Assembly: GCF_000934685.1 (NCBI RefSeq)
Contig: NZ_JYNQ01000001.1
Span: 3,571,501 to 3,635,500 of the forward strand
Direction of reading: 5' to 3'
DNA from: Lacinutrix sp. Hel_I_90
GTDB taxonomy: Bacteria; Bacteroidota; Bacteroidia; Flavobacteriales; Flavobacteriaceae
DNA length: 64,000 bases
Position numbers and translations under genes: made by a program. Every line of letters begins with the position of its first letter. Position 1 is the stretch's first letter. The notes under the pieces are model-generated. The model had not been told where the DNA came from, searched no databases, and saw only the letters and a list, made by a program, of their open reading frames with translations. Positions 36,875-45,337 of the stretch are shown in pieces.

Positions 36875-37903
36875 ATGAAACTAAACAAATTATTCTTAGC
36901 AGTTTTAACGCTTGGCTTAACTTTTACATCTTGTAGTAATGATGATGATACAGCCCCAATTGTAGCATCAGGAGCTTATGAAAATGGTATTTTAATTTCT
37001 CATGAAGGAAGTTTTTCTGGAGGAGTAGGAACTGTCTCATACGTATCAAATGATTTTAGAACAATAGAAAATGATATTTTTTCTAATGTAAATAACAGGA
37101 ATTTAGGTACTGTAGCACAAAGCATGGCTTTCAATGGAGATTTCGCTTATATAATAATAAATGTATCAAATCAGATAGAAGTTGTTAATAGATATACTTT
37201 TGAATCTATTGCGACTATAAATACAGGAGTTATTAATCCAAGATATATGACCATTTCCAATGGGAAAGGTTATGTTACTGCTTGGGGCGATTATTCAGAT
37301 ACAACAGATGATGCTCTATTGGTAGTAGATTTAAGTACAAACACAATACTTGATACAATCGCTACAAGTTACTTGCCAGAACAAATTATTGCTGTAGATA
37401 ATAAAATTTATGTAGCAACAGGAATATACGGTAATGGAAATAAGGTAGATGTATTTAATTCAGTAACTGATGAATTAGTGGAAAGTATAACTGTTGGGAA
37501 TTCGCCAAATTCTTTACAATTGGATTCGAGTAATGATTTATGGGTTTTGTCTTCCGAGAATTTAATAGAGATTGATACTAATTCCAATATTATCAATAAA
37601 ACTGTAACATTTGATAGTTCAATTTCATCTCCTTCTAAGTTAAATTTTGATAGTGGGAATCTGTATTTATATGCAGGAGGTTCAGTATATAAAATGGATG
37701 AAACAGCAACAGTTTTTCCGACAACACCCGAGTTTACAAATGTTAGTTTTTATGGTATGAATGTAAAAGATGGATTACTTTACGGAGTTGACGCAGGAGA
37801 TTTTACTAGTAATGGAACATTGAAAATATATGATTTAACTACAAATATTGAAATAGAGTCTATTGAAGTCGGGTTGATTCCAGGACAAATTTATTTTAAC
37901 TAA
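36875..37903 (+). CDS. DUF5074/YncE-like beta-propeller lipoprotein of the B12 locus
   Basis: A 342-residue lipoprotein (lipobox TSC at about residue 20, then Asn/Asp-rich) with YncE-type seven-bladed propeller strands (VEVVNRYTFESIATINTGVINPRY, LLVVDLSTNTILDTI, GNKVDVFNSVTDELVESITVG). It starts 7 bp after the receptor gene and therefore comes under the same riboswitch. Similar propeller lipoproteins are found with BtuB in Bacteroidota and probably act as surface-exposed corrinoid-binding or accessory proteins; that role is inferred. Confidence 0.8.
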   Translation: MKLNKLFLAVLTLGLTFTSCSNDDDTAPIVASGAYENGILISHEGSFSGGVGTVSYVSNDFRTIENDIFSNVNNRNLGTVAQSMAFNGDFAYIIINVSNQIEVVNRYTFESIATINTGVINPRYMTISNGKGYVTAWGDYSDTTDDALLVVDLSTNTILDTIATSYLPEQIIAVDNKIYVATGIYGNGNKVDVFNSVTDELVESITVGNSPNSLQLDSSNDLWVLSSENLIEIDTNSNIINKTVTFDSSISSPSKLNFDSGNLYLYAGGSVYKMDETATVFPTTPEFTNVSFYGMNVKDGLLYGVDAGDFTSNGTLKIYDLTTNIEIESIEVGLIPGQIYFN

Positions 37904-37926
37904 AATTAAATAACTAAAACGGATTT

Positions 37927-38028
37927 CGTGGCAGACACAGGAGAATTAAATGTCTATGATTTATCTAGTAATACGGTTATAGATACAAAAGAATTAAAAG
38001 AGGGAGCTTCAAAAATATATTTCAATTA
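37927..38028 (+). pseudogene. C-terminal remnant of a second DUF5074 gene
   Basis: From 37927 the frame reads FVADTGELNVYDLSSNTVID...SKIYFN and stops at 38026-38028. It matches the last propeller repeat of the gene at 36875-37903 (VDAGDFTSNGTLKIYDLTTN...GQIYFN). It has no start and is too short for a gene. A tandem copy was probably deleted down to its last 33 codons. Confidence 0.6.
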
Positions 38029-38174
38029 ATTTTTTAAGCACAATTATTAATAATAAAATAACATAAGGTTTCACCATTAATAATAATTAACTACTAGTTT
38101 TAAAATTGAAATCAAAATGTAATTAATTCAAAATTTTAATTGTGAAAAAATCATTAGTATTCTATGCTCAATCC

Positions 38175-38309
38175 CTACAGTTCATCATTGCTAATCGTAC
38201 AAGCCGTGAGGCTACCGTCACCACTAACCGATGAGGAAACGATGTGCCAAGTTAAATCTACAATCTGCAATACCCCAGTAACAGAAATGGTATAAGGAGA
38301 TGAAATATA
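38175..38309 (-). pseudogene. Short coding-like fragment, possibly decayed gene
   Basis: A 45-codon open stretch without start reads SPYTISVTGVLQIVDLTWH... and ends at a TAG (38175-38177). Its composition is protein-like, unlike the flanking AT-rich DNA. No family was recognised. It is listed as a likely remnant only. Confidence 0.3.
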
Positions 38310-38354
38310 TCAAAAAAAAATAATAGGTAACTACCTCTAATAGAATACATTATA

Positions 38355-38855
38355 ATGGCTAAATTTAAATTGGATGAAATTGATCATCAAATTCTTGATA
38401 TGTTGATTGAAAACACAAGAGTTCCTTTTTCAGATATTGCTAAGAAATTATTAGTTTCTGCGGGAACAGTGCATATAAGAGTTAAAAAAATGGAAGATGA
38501 GGGTATTATCGAAGGGTCTTCAATAGCATTGAATTATAGGAAACTGGGATACTTTTTTATTGCTTATGTTGGCATTTTTTTACAAAAAGCTTCTCAAACA
38601 AAATTTGTTTTAGAACGTATTAATGAAATACCGTTTGTAACTTTAGCACACATTACCACTGGGAAATTTAATATTATCTGTGAAATAAGAGCTAGAGATA
38701 ATGAGCATGCTAAAGATATTATTTTTATGTTAGACGATATTGATGGTGTTTATAGAACTGAAACTATGATATCTCTTGAAGAAAGCTTAAACGATAAAAA
38801 GCGTTTAATGCACAATATTGTTAACAGGGGTCAGCAGTTAAACTCGTATCTTTAA
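38355..38855 (+). CDS. Lrp/AsnC-family transcriptional regulator
   Basis: A 166-residue regulator with an N-terminal HTH (EIDHQILDMLIENTRVPFSDIAKKL, then VSAGTVHIRVKKMEDEGII) and a C-terminal RAM ligand-binding domain (VGIFLQKASQTKFVLERI, HITTGKFNIICEIRARD). Family members sense amino acids. It has no operon partner, and a terminator follows at 38982-39008. Its target is not evident from the neighbours. Confidence 0.93.
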   Translation: MAKFKLDEIDHQILDMLIENTRVPFSDIAKKLLVSAGTVHIRVKKMEDEGIIEGSSIALNYRKLGYFFIAYVGIFLQKASQTKFVLERINEIPFVTLAHITTGKFNIICEIRARDNEHAKDIIFMLDDIDGVYRTETMISLEESLNDKKRLMHNIVNRGQQLNSYL

Positions 38856-38981
38856 TCTAAAGAATTCCTCGAAGTTATTCCTTTGGTTGAGGTTTTAAGT
38901 TTGAAAATATTAGGCTTTTATTCTCATTCAGGTTTAATTTGTTTATTAGAACTAAAACATAATTAACAAAAAAGGCATTAA

Positions 38982-39008
38982 AAATGCCGCTTGTGAGCGG
39001 CATTTTTT
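38982..39008 (+). terminator. Terminator between lrp-like gene and PP-loop ATPase gene
   Basis: Arms AAATGCCGCT and AGCGGCATTT around TGTG with six T residues on the plus strand. The last bases overlap the stop codon region of the convergent gene at 39007. Confidence 0.8.
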
Positions 39009-39720
39009 ATTTTAAGACTAAGTCACAAAACCAAAAGCCCGTTTTACCAGAATCGCAAATAGCGTCATCGGTTTTAGGGCTGTTGTATTCCCGATAGACT
39101 TTTTCTCCAATAGCAAAGGAAACAGGTCTTTTAAAAATGGGCCCGTCGTAACAAAACGTATGAAACTCACCATTTTCGCCACAGACATCGACTTCCTTTG
39201 GTAAATTTTCTATGAGCTCTTTGGTGATGGTTTGTCCAACAAAATCTTCAGAAAAATACTGTGCATTGGCACACACGATCACCGCTTTAAAGCCTAAGTC
39301 CAGAAATTCATTGATTAAGTCCCTCGTGTCTTTTTTCCAAAGTGGAAATATGGTCTTTATCTGGAATTTAGCTAGATTGTTTTCACGATACCGTTTTAAA
39401 TCTTCTAAAAATATATCACCAAAAACGCTGTGTGTAAAACCCTCCGCTTTTAAAGTACTCACCACTTTGGTCATTATAGTCTCATAGTCTTCCATACTCG
39501 GTTGCTCAGGTAAACCAATGGTTTGTAATGGAATACCAATGGCATTTGTTTGCGCTTTTAATAAGTTTAAAGGCAATCCATGCATGGATACGCGATTGAA
39601 ATGGGTATTAACAGACGTGACTAACTTGCCTATAGTATAATTAGAATCTTGTAATAAATAATAAAGTGCTAAAGCAGAATCTTTGCCTGAACTCCAGTTA
39701 AAATAGGTTTTATTGCTCAA
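39007..39720 (-). CDS. PP-loop ATPase, diphthine-ammonia-ligase-like
   Basis: A 237-residue cytosolic protein of the adenine nucleotide alpha-hydrolase superfamily, with the PP-loop NWSSGKDSALAL near its start and the family blocks FGDIFLEDLKRYRE and GENGEFHTFCYDGP. The eukaryotic relative Dph6 amidates diphthine, but bacteria lack diphthamide, so the bacterial substrate is unknown. I choose a TTG at 39720 as start because it begins right at the conserved part. The frame extends about 33 codons further, but those overlap the upstream S41 gene. The 11-bp overlap suggests coupled translation. Confidence 0.82.
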   Translation of the reverse strand: MSNKTYFNWSSGKDSALALYYLLQDSNYTIGKLVTSVNTHFNRVSMHGLPLNLLKAQTNAIGIPLQTIGLPEQPSMEDYETIMTKVVSTLKAEGFTHSVFGDIFLEDLKRYRENNLAKFQIKTIFPLWKKDTRDLINEFLDLGFKAVIVCANAQYFSEDFVGQTITKELIENLPKEVDVCGENGEFHTFCYDGPIFKRPVSFAIGEKVYREYNSPKTDDAICDSGKTGFWFCDLVLK

Positions 39721-41125
39721 TATACATTTCTTTTTTATGTAGTAACAAATCGTTACTGTCAAAACTGACTTCAATGGTTTTTCCACTTTTTTGAGGCACA
39801 GATTTATTTGTAGCTGCAATATCTGCTAAAGCCTCAGCTAAAAGTGGCTCGTTTTCATCGCCTAAAATACCTAGATTATTTATTTGTTCATCTAAAAGCA
39901 TATTAGGTATGATACCATCTATAGGGACCTGATCGTTATTTTTGTTTACGGTAATGGCCACCAAAGGTTGCAGGGCATACGTATGTCTCGGGTCGGCTTC
40001 GCTTCTGTTAAAATTTGGCGAATCGTATAGGGTTATCGAAGCTTGTGATTTTCCAACCGTAGGCGTTCCTATCTGGATCACTTCAATATAAGCATTTAAG
40101 CTATTAATTACCATTTCACTCGCGGAAGCAGAAGATCCTGTTGCTAAAATATATACTTTGGTCAGATTCAAGCTGTTTAATGCCACACCATTGGCTTCAT
40201 TAACAAAGAGATAGTCGAAATTATTGTCTTGCTGAATGTTATTGTAATTTAATTTGGCATACACTTGAGTATTAAACTGTCCGGTGACTAAACTACCCAA
40301 AATGGCTGAAGAATTCACAGAGCCACCCGGATTATAGCGTAAATCAAGAACGAGATGTTGCAGATTATTAGCTCGGAATTCTGCAAAAGCAGCGTTAAGT
40401 GCTGTATCAAAATTAGAGGTAAAACCATTATACATTAAATAGCCCACGTTTTGACCTTCCACCTGAAGAATTTCAGTTTTAAAAACGGGATTTTCTGTAT
40501 AGGGTATGCTGGTTAAATTCACAGTATTTGTTGTTGTATCTATGGTGTCGTCGGTAGTTTCTGCAGTACCATTATCATTATAGCTTGCTAGATTGAGTGT
40601 AAAACTGTCCTGACGTAATAAACTACGCCAATTACTCAAGGTTAGGGGGGTCCCGTTTACGGCATAAAATAAATCACCGCGTTTTAAGCCCGTGTTATCA
40701 GCACTGGTGCCTGGCAAGATATAACGTACGTAACCAAATAGGTCATTGCCATTTTCGACATAACGCATTAAACCGAATGCCATACCAGTATTCTTCGTTA
40801 CACCACTAAACTGTTGTTCTAGTGCGATATAATCACTTGTGATCCAGCTAAACCGGTCTACAGTGTTTCTGTTGTAAATTAAACTTTCAAAGCAAGCTTC
40901 AGGGGAATTAAAACTTGATAAATAATTAGAATAGTTACTGCTCCCTTGTTTATCTTCAACTAAATCTGGCACCTCTGCTCTGTATAAATAATAAGCGTCC
41001 ATACCACGATATACAAAATCATTGATGTCGTTTACGCTTACTGGTGTATCGTCTCGGTCTTCAAAACAACTTACAGAAACTAATGCTAATAAAAGGTATG
41101 CTAATACTTTTGGGACGTTTTTCAT
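39710..41125 (-). CDS. S41-family C-terminal processing peptidase (lipoprotein)
   Basis: A 471-residue lipoprotein (lipobox SVSC near residue 20, followed by acidic residues). It has an N-terminal S41 cap, a PDZ-like segment (YILPGTSADNTGLKRGDLFYAVNG) and the S41 core. The core has DLRYNPGGSVNSS, catalytic Ser in ATGSSASASEMVINSL and Lys in VGKSQ. It cleaves at C-termini of exported proteins or peptides. It is transcribed just ahead of, and overlapping, the PP-loop ATPase gene. Confidence 0.92.
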   Translation of the reverse strand: MKNVPKVLAYLLLALVSVSCFEDRDDTPVSVNDINDFVYRGMDAYYLYRAEVPDLVEDKQGSSNYSNYLSSFNSPEACFESLIYNRNTVDRFSWITSDYIALEQQFSGVTKNTGMAFGLMRYVENGNDLFGYVRYILPGTSADNTGLKRGDLFYAVNGTPLTLSNWRSLLRQDSFTLNLASYNDNGTAETTDDTIDTTTNTVNLTSIPYTENPVFKTEILQVEGQNVGYLMYNGFTSNFDTALNAAFAEFRANNLQHLVLDLRYNPGGSVNSSAILGSLVTGQFNTQVYAKLNYNNIQQDNNFDYLFVNEANGVALNSLNLTKVYILATGSSASASEMVINSLNAYIEVIQIGTPTVGKSQASITLYDSPNFNRSEADPRHTYALQPLVAITVNKNNDQVPIDGIIPNMLLDEQINNLGILGDENEPLLAEALADIAATNKSVPQKSGKTIEVSFDSNDLLLHKKEMYIEQ

Positions 41126-41258
41126 CTTTACAGCTTTTCTTTTTCACTATAAATGTAGTTACTTTTATTTTAATTAAAGATTATTTGTAACAAAATAGAA
41201 ATTGGCTCGTCGTAATAACATAGAGCGATAAAAACCACTTTAACGTGATATACTAACC

Positions 41259-41768
41259 ATGACACAAACGGAATTTTTAAATATAGTACTGCCTTTTAAG
41301 GATAAGGTATTCCGACTAGCGAAAAGATTGTTGGTGTCTACCGAAGAGGCTGAAGATGCAACACAAGAAATATTAATTAAGCTTTGGAATAATAAAAAGA
41401 AGATTAAAGACTATAAAAACGTTGAAGCCTTTTCTATGACCATGACAAAGAACTTTTGTTTTGATAAGTTAAAATCTAAACAAGCACAGAATTTAAAAAT
41501 AGTGCATAGTAATTATGAGGATCATAGTGTAGCACTTCAAAAACAATTAGAAGCAAATGATAGTATTCATTGGGTAGGTAGAATAATGGAAAGCCTACCA
41601 GAGCAACAAAAGCTAGTCATACAATTAAGAGATATTGAACAATACGATTTTAGCGAGATAGCAAAAATGTTAGAGATGACGGAAACAGCAGTAAGAGTTA
41701 CGCTATCCAGAGCTAGAAAAACAATAAGAGAACAATTAACTAAAACACATGATTATGGTGTTAAATAA
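41259..41768 (+). CDS. ECF-type RNA polymerase sigma factor
   Basis: A 169-residue sigma-70 family factor: region 2 (PFKDKVFRLAKRLLVSTEEAEDATQEILIKLW) and region 4 (MESLPEQQKLVIQLRDIEQYDFSEIAKMLEMTETAVRVTLSRAR). It overlaps the next gene, a membrane protein that probably acts as its anti-sigma partner. Two DUF4252 genes follow, a constellation found repeatedly in flavobacteria. Confidence 0.94.
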   Translation: MTQTEFLNIVLPFKDKVFRLAKRLLVSTEEAEDATQEILIKLWNNKKKIKDYKNVEAFSMTMTKNFCFDKLKSKQAQNLKIVHSNYEDHSVALQKQLEANDSIHWVGRIMESLPEQQKLVIQLRDIEQYDFSEIAKMLEMTETAVRVTLSRARKTIREQLTKTHDYGVK

Positions 41769-42225
41769 TATAGAACAATTACTCGAAAAGTACGAGAACG
41801 GAGAGACTACATTACAAGAAGAGCAGCAGTTAAAAGACTATTTTTCACAACAAACTGTAGCGCCACATTTAGAAGTGTATAAATCAATGTTCAGCTATTT
41901 TCGGGTAAACCAAGAAGAACAGTTTACGAAACAACTTCCACTAAACACTAAAAAAAGTTTTAACTATAAGTGGTTATCTGTTGCAGCAATTGCGGTTCTA
42001 ATGGTGAGTATTTTCTTTTCTAATCCCTTCGCAAAAGACGAATTAGCGATTACGGAGGCAGATAGAGCAGATTACGAAAATGCGAAAGCAGCTTTAGCTT
42101 TGGTTTCAAAACAATTTAACAAAGGCGTTTCACAAGTAGGTTACTTGGAGGTTATTGAGAAAGCTGGGACACAAGTTGACTATTTAAAAGAATTGAATGA
42201 CCCAATGGGTAGAATATTTAAATAG
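41755..42225 (+). CDS. Single-pass membrane protein, probable anti-sigma partner
   Basis: A 156-residue protein with a helical N-terminal cytoplasmic part (IEQLLEKYENGETTLQEEQQLKDYF), one membrane helix at about 73-90 (WLSVAAIAVLMVSIFF) and an extracytoplasmic tail. The N-terminal part resembles the sigma-binding tail of Bacteroidota anti-sigma factors. It overlaps the sigma gene by 14 bp. Two ATGs two codons apart are possible; the second (41755) is given. Confidence 0.72.
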   Translation: MVLNNIEQLLEKYENGETTLQEEQQLKDYFSQQTVAPHLEVYKSMFSYFRVNQEEQFTKQLPLNTKKSFNYKWLSVAAIAVLMVSIFFSNPFAKDELAITEADRADYENAKAALALVSKQFNKGVSQVGYLEVIEKAGTQVDYLKELNDPMGRIFK

Positions 42226-42351
42226 AACTTAAAAATGATAATACTAACAAGAAAAAATGAACCGTGCGTAAAGTGATAAGTGTATACTTATTTAAGAACA
42301 TAAAAACGCGAACACAGTTTTACAAATTAATAACAAATAAATACTAAAAAA

Positions 42352-42954
42352 ATGAACACAATAAATAAATTAAACGGAATGAAAAAGTCCTTAGTTGTAT
42401 TAGCGTTAGCAGTACTATTAATGCCATTAACAGCAATGGCTCAAAGTGATATTTTTGCTAAGTATAGTGGCAATGATGATGTTACTTATGTCTCTATTAA
42501 ACCGAAGATGTTTCAGATGTTAGCTAAGATGGACATAGAAACAGATGATGCAGACGCACAAGAATTTTTGAAAATGGTAAATAGTATTACCAGTTTTAAG
42601 ACCATGGCAACAGATAATAAAACGATTGCAAGTGATATTAAAAAATGGGTAAGCGGACGCTCTGGTTCTTTAGAAGAACTCATGGAAGTTAAAGATAATG
42701 GTATGGTTGTTAAGTTCTATGTAAAGGAAGGTAGAGATGAAGATCATGTTGCCGAGCTATTAATGTTTGTTAACGGTCTTGATGCTGTCATGAAAGACAA
42801 TGGTATTTCTGTTAACGGTAAAAAGAGAAGCTTAGAAACCGTAGTTATTTCTTTTACAGGAGATATTGACTTAAACCAGATTTCTAAATTGACTAAGAAA
42901 TTCGATTTACCAGGTGGTGACGAATTAGAGAAGAAAAATAAAAACAAAAAGTAG
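42352..42954 (+). CDS. DUF4252 protein with signal peptide
   Basis: A 200-residue exported protein (signal peptide ending AMAQ near residue 31; the ATG at residue 10 could also start it). The DUF4252 domain (VTYVSIKPKMFQMLAKM, KTMATDNKTIASDIKKWV, VVISFTGDIDLNQISKL) makes up the rest. It ends in a Lys/Asn-rich tail (EKKNKNKK). The domain is restricted to Bacteroidota and its function unknown; it usually follows a sigma/anti-sigma pair, as here. Confidence 0.85.
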   Translation: MNTINKLNGMKKSLVVLALAVLLMPLTAMAQSDIFAKYSGNDDVTYVSIKPKMFQMLAKMDIETDDADAQEFLKMVNSITSFKTMATDNKTIASDIKKWVSGRSGSLEELMEVKDNGMVVKFYVKEGRDEDHVAELLMFVNGLDAVMKDNGISVNGKKRSLETVVISFTGDIDLNQISKLTKKFDLPGGDELEKKNKNKK

Positions 42955-43037
42955 TTTAATTAAATATAGCATCCATAATAAACATCATGTTTGGTTATGG
43001 ATGTTTTATCTAATAACAAAGACAAAAAAGAAAACCC

Positions 43038-43577
43038 ATGAAATCATCAATTAAAATCATAACCCTTAGTCTTTTATTTTCGCTAGCATTAGTGAGTTGT
43101 AAGGATGAAGCTTCAGTACAAACGTATTTTGTAGAACATCAGGATTTACCAGATTATAAGCAAATTGACTTTTCTGCTAATTTAGCAGATTTTTCAAAAG
43201 CCGACTTATCTGCTGAAGAACAGGAAGCCATTAAAAGTCTTAAGAAAATTAGCTTTTTAGGCTATAGAAGCACAGGGAATAAAGAAGTTTATACACAAGA
43301 ATTAGAAAAAGCGAAACGTGTTTTTAAAAATGAAAAATACAGCGAGCTTATGGACTTTAGTATGGATGGTATAAAAATTAATGTAAATGCTATTGGTAGC
43401 AATGATGCTGTAGATGAGATTTTGGTTTTAATGAGTAATCAAGACACTGGCTTTGGAGTCGCGCGTATTATAGGTGATGACATAAATCCTGAAAAAATAA
43501 TGAAAATCATGAATAACATGCAGAAGGCAGATGTTGATGGTAGTCAATTGAAAGCTATTATGGGCTTTTTTAATTAA
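43038..43577 (+). CDS. DUF4252 lipoprotein
   Basis: A 179-residue lipoprotein (LVSC lipobox near residue 21) with a second DUF4252 domain (LKKISFLGYRSTGN, VLMSNQDTGFGVARIIGDDI). It lies 83 bp after the previous DUF4252 gene and before a terminator at 43598-43627. The pair is probably exported under control of the upstream sigma factor. Confidence 0.85.
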   Translation: MKSSIKIITLSLLFSLALVSCKDEASVQTYFVEHQDLPDYKQIDFSANLADFSKADLSAEEQEAIKSLKKISFLGYRSTGNKEVYTQELEKAKRVFKNEKYSELMDFSMDGIKINVNAIGSNDAVDEILVLMSNQDTGFGVARIIGDDINPEKIMKIMNNMQKADVDGSQLKAIMGFFN

Positions 43578-43597
43578 AAGTTTATATGTTTAATGTG

Positions 43598-43627
43598 AAA
43601 AAGGACTGTTGGCGCAGTCCTTTTTTT
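43598..43627 (+). terminator. Terminator of the sigma/DUF4252 operon
   Basis: Arms AAAAAGGACTG and CAGTCCTTTTT around TTGGCG with a T-run on the plus strand. The minus-strand gene at 43626-43805 also ends here, so it may work in both directions. Confidence 0.85.
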
Positions 43628-43805
43628 ATTTTAAATGGGTATTGTCTTTTTTATAATCTACTGCAATGCCATCCTGTTCTTTTGAGCTTTTATTTAAAAG
43701 GAGAGTGATAACAATCAGAAAAAACAGAATTCTCAAAATGATTTTTACAATAAAGCGCTCTCGCATCTTGAAATCTACAGCTTGCAAATCGTCGCTACCC
43801 GCCAT
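43626..43805 (-). CDS. Small single-pass membrane protein downstream of purB
   Basis: A 59-residue ORF on the minus strand: MAGSDDLQAVDFKMRERF, a membrane helix at about 19-38 (IVKIILRILFFLIVITLL), then a polar tail ending DNTHLK. Acidic-hydrophobic-basic order and ordinary codon use suggest a real gene. It starts 59 bp after the purB stop and ends at a terminator. No family was recognised. An overlapping plus-strand ORF (43666-43857) is not convincing. Confidence 0.5.
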   Translation of the reverse strand: MAGSDDLQAVDFKMRERFIVKIILRILFFLIVITLLLNKSSKEQDGIAVDYKKDNTHLK

Positions 43806-43864
43806 AAAAAAAGCAGCACCAACGCAGCTCTTAGAAATAGAGGCTGCTAATTGCTAAACCTATT

Positions 43865-45208
43865 TTATATACCGGTATAGTTACTTGGTGAAATGGCCTT
43901 CAATTCAGTTTTTATAGCATCACTTACGGCTAAGGTGTCAATAAAGTTTGAAATCGATGTTTTGGTAATCGCTTCGTTCGTTCTTGTCAAGCCTTTTAAA
44001 GCTTCATAAGGGTTTGGGTAGGCTTCCCGACGTAAAATCGTCTGAATCGCCTCTGCTACTACAGCCCAGTTATTCTCTAAATCCTGAGCAAATTTTGGCT
44101 CGTTTAACAATAATTTACTTAAGCCTTTTAGCGTCGATTGAAAACCAATTAAAGTATGACCGAAAGGTACACCTACATTACGCAATACCGTACTGTCTGT
44201 TAAATCCCGTTGCAAACGTGAGATTGGTAGTTTTGCAGATAAGTGTTCAAAAATAGCGTTAGCCATCCCTAAATTACCTTCGGAATTTTCAAAATCGATA
44301 GGATTTACTTTATGAGGCATGGCAGAACTTCCTACTTCTCCAGCTTTAATTTTTTGTTTAAAATAGTCCATAGACACGTAGGTCCAAATATCACGATCTA
44401 AATCGATGAGAATCGTATTAATACGTTTCATGCAATCAAACAAAGCCGCCAAATGGTCATAATGCTCAATTTGTGTGGTTGGGAATGAGTGCTGTAAGCC
44501 TAATTTGTCCTGAACAAAGGTGCTTCCAAAAGCTCTCCAGTCTATTGCCGGATACGCCACTTTATGAGCATTAAAATTTCCTGTAGCTCCACCAAATTTT
44601 GCAGCACTTGGGATATCATTCAATAAATTAAACTGCTCTTCTAAGCGCACAACAAATACTTGGATTTCTTTACCCAGACGAGTTGGTGATGCCGGTTGTC
44701 CATGCGTTCTCGCTAGCATTGGGATGTCTTTCCATTCTTCAGCTAACGCTTTTAGTTTTTCTACCACTTCAAAATAGCCAGGCACATAAACGTCGTTCAT
44801 GGCTTCCTTAATACTTAATGGTATAGCTGTGTTATTAATATCTTGAGAAGTTAATCCAAAGTGAATAAACTCTTTGTAATCGTTGAGGTCTAGTTTGTCA
44901 AACTGTTCTTTTATAAAATACTCAACCGCTTTAACATCGTGGTTGGTGACTTTTTCAATGTCTTTAATGGCTTGTGCATCTTTCGTTGTAAAGTCTTTGT
45001 AAATATTACGAAGTGCTTCAAAAACAGAAGGGTTTACACCTTTTAATTGCGGTAAAGGTTGCTCGCAGAGTGCTATAAAATATTCGATTTCTACTAAAAC
45101 ACGGTACTTTATAAGCGCTTCTTCAGAAAAATAATGGGTTAATTTTTCTACTTTATTTCTATAACGACCATCAATAGGAGAGATGGCATTTAGGTGTGTT
45201 AATGACAT
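43865..45208 (-). CDS. purB: Adenylosuccinate lyase
   Basis: A 447-residue enzyme of the fumarase/aspartase superfamily, acting in purine synthesis on SAICAR and adenylosuccinate. The signature SSAMPHKVNPIDFENSEGN is complete, and FGLTSQDINNTA and TRTHGQPASPTRLGKE (His) are present. N-terminal NAISPIDGRYRNKV is typical of the E. coli-like subgroup. Single gene, followed by a small membrane protein ORF. Confidence 0.97.
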   Translation of the reverse strand: MSLTHLNAISPIDGRYRNKVEKLTHYFSEEALIKYRVLVEIEYFIALCEQPLPQLKGVNPSVFEALRNIYKDFTTKDAQAIKDIEKVTNHDVKAVEYFIKEQFDKLDLNDYKEFIHFGLTSQDINNTAIPLSIKEAMNDVYVPGYFEVVEKLKALAEEWKDIPMLARTHGQPASPTRLGKEIQVFVVRLEEQFNLLNDIPSAAKFGGATGNFNAHKVAYPAIDWRAFGSTFVQDKLGLQHSFPTTQIEHYDHLAALFDCMKRINTILIDLDRDIWTYVSMDYFKQKIKAGEVGSSAMPHKVNPIDFENSEGNLGMANAIFEHLSAKLPISRLQRDLTDSTVLRNVGVPFGHTLIGFQSTLKGLSKLLLNEPKFAQDLENNWAVVAEAIQTILRREAYPNPYEALKGLTRTNEAITKTSISNFIDTLAVSDAIKTELKAISPSNYTGI

Positions 45209-45337
45209 AGTGAGTTTTGATTTTTAACAAGGGATAAATATAGTCGTTTTTAAAAGAAGACTAAAGCTTTCAGGTTTACAAATTTCATAATTAATCAACA
45301 CTTTTTTTAAGTATCTTTAGAACAAATTTTTTTTAAA

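Noticed and set aside
38196-38265. CCGATGAGGAAACG motif resembling a hammerhead ribozyme core
   Set aside because: Helix II between CUGAUGA and GAAA is missing and no flanking stems pair, so it is a chance match.
43666-43857. Plus-strand ORF of 63 codons after the DUF4252 genes
   Set aside because: It is antisense to a better minus-strand membrane protein ORF, with odd basic composition and a start inside nothing regulatory.
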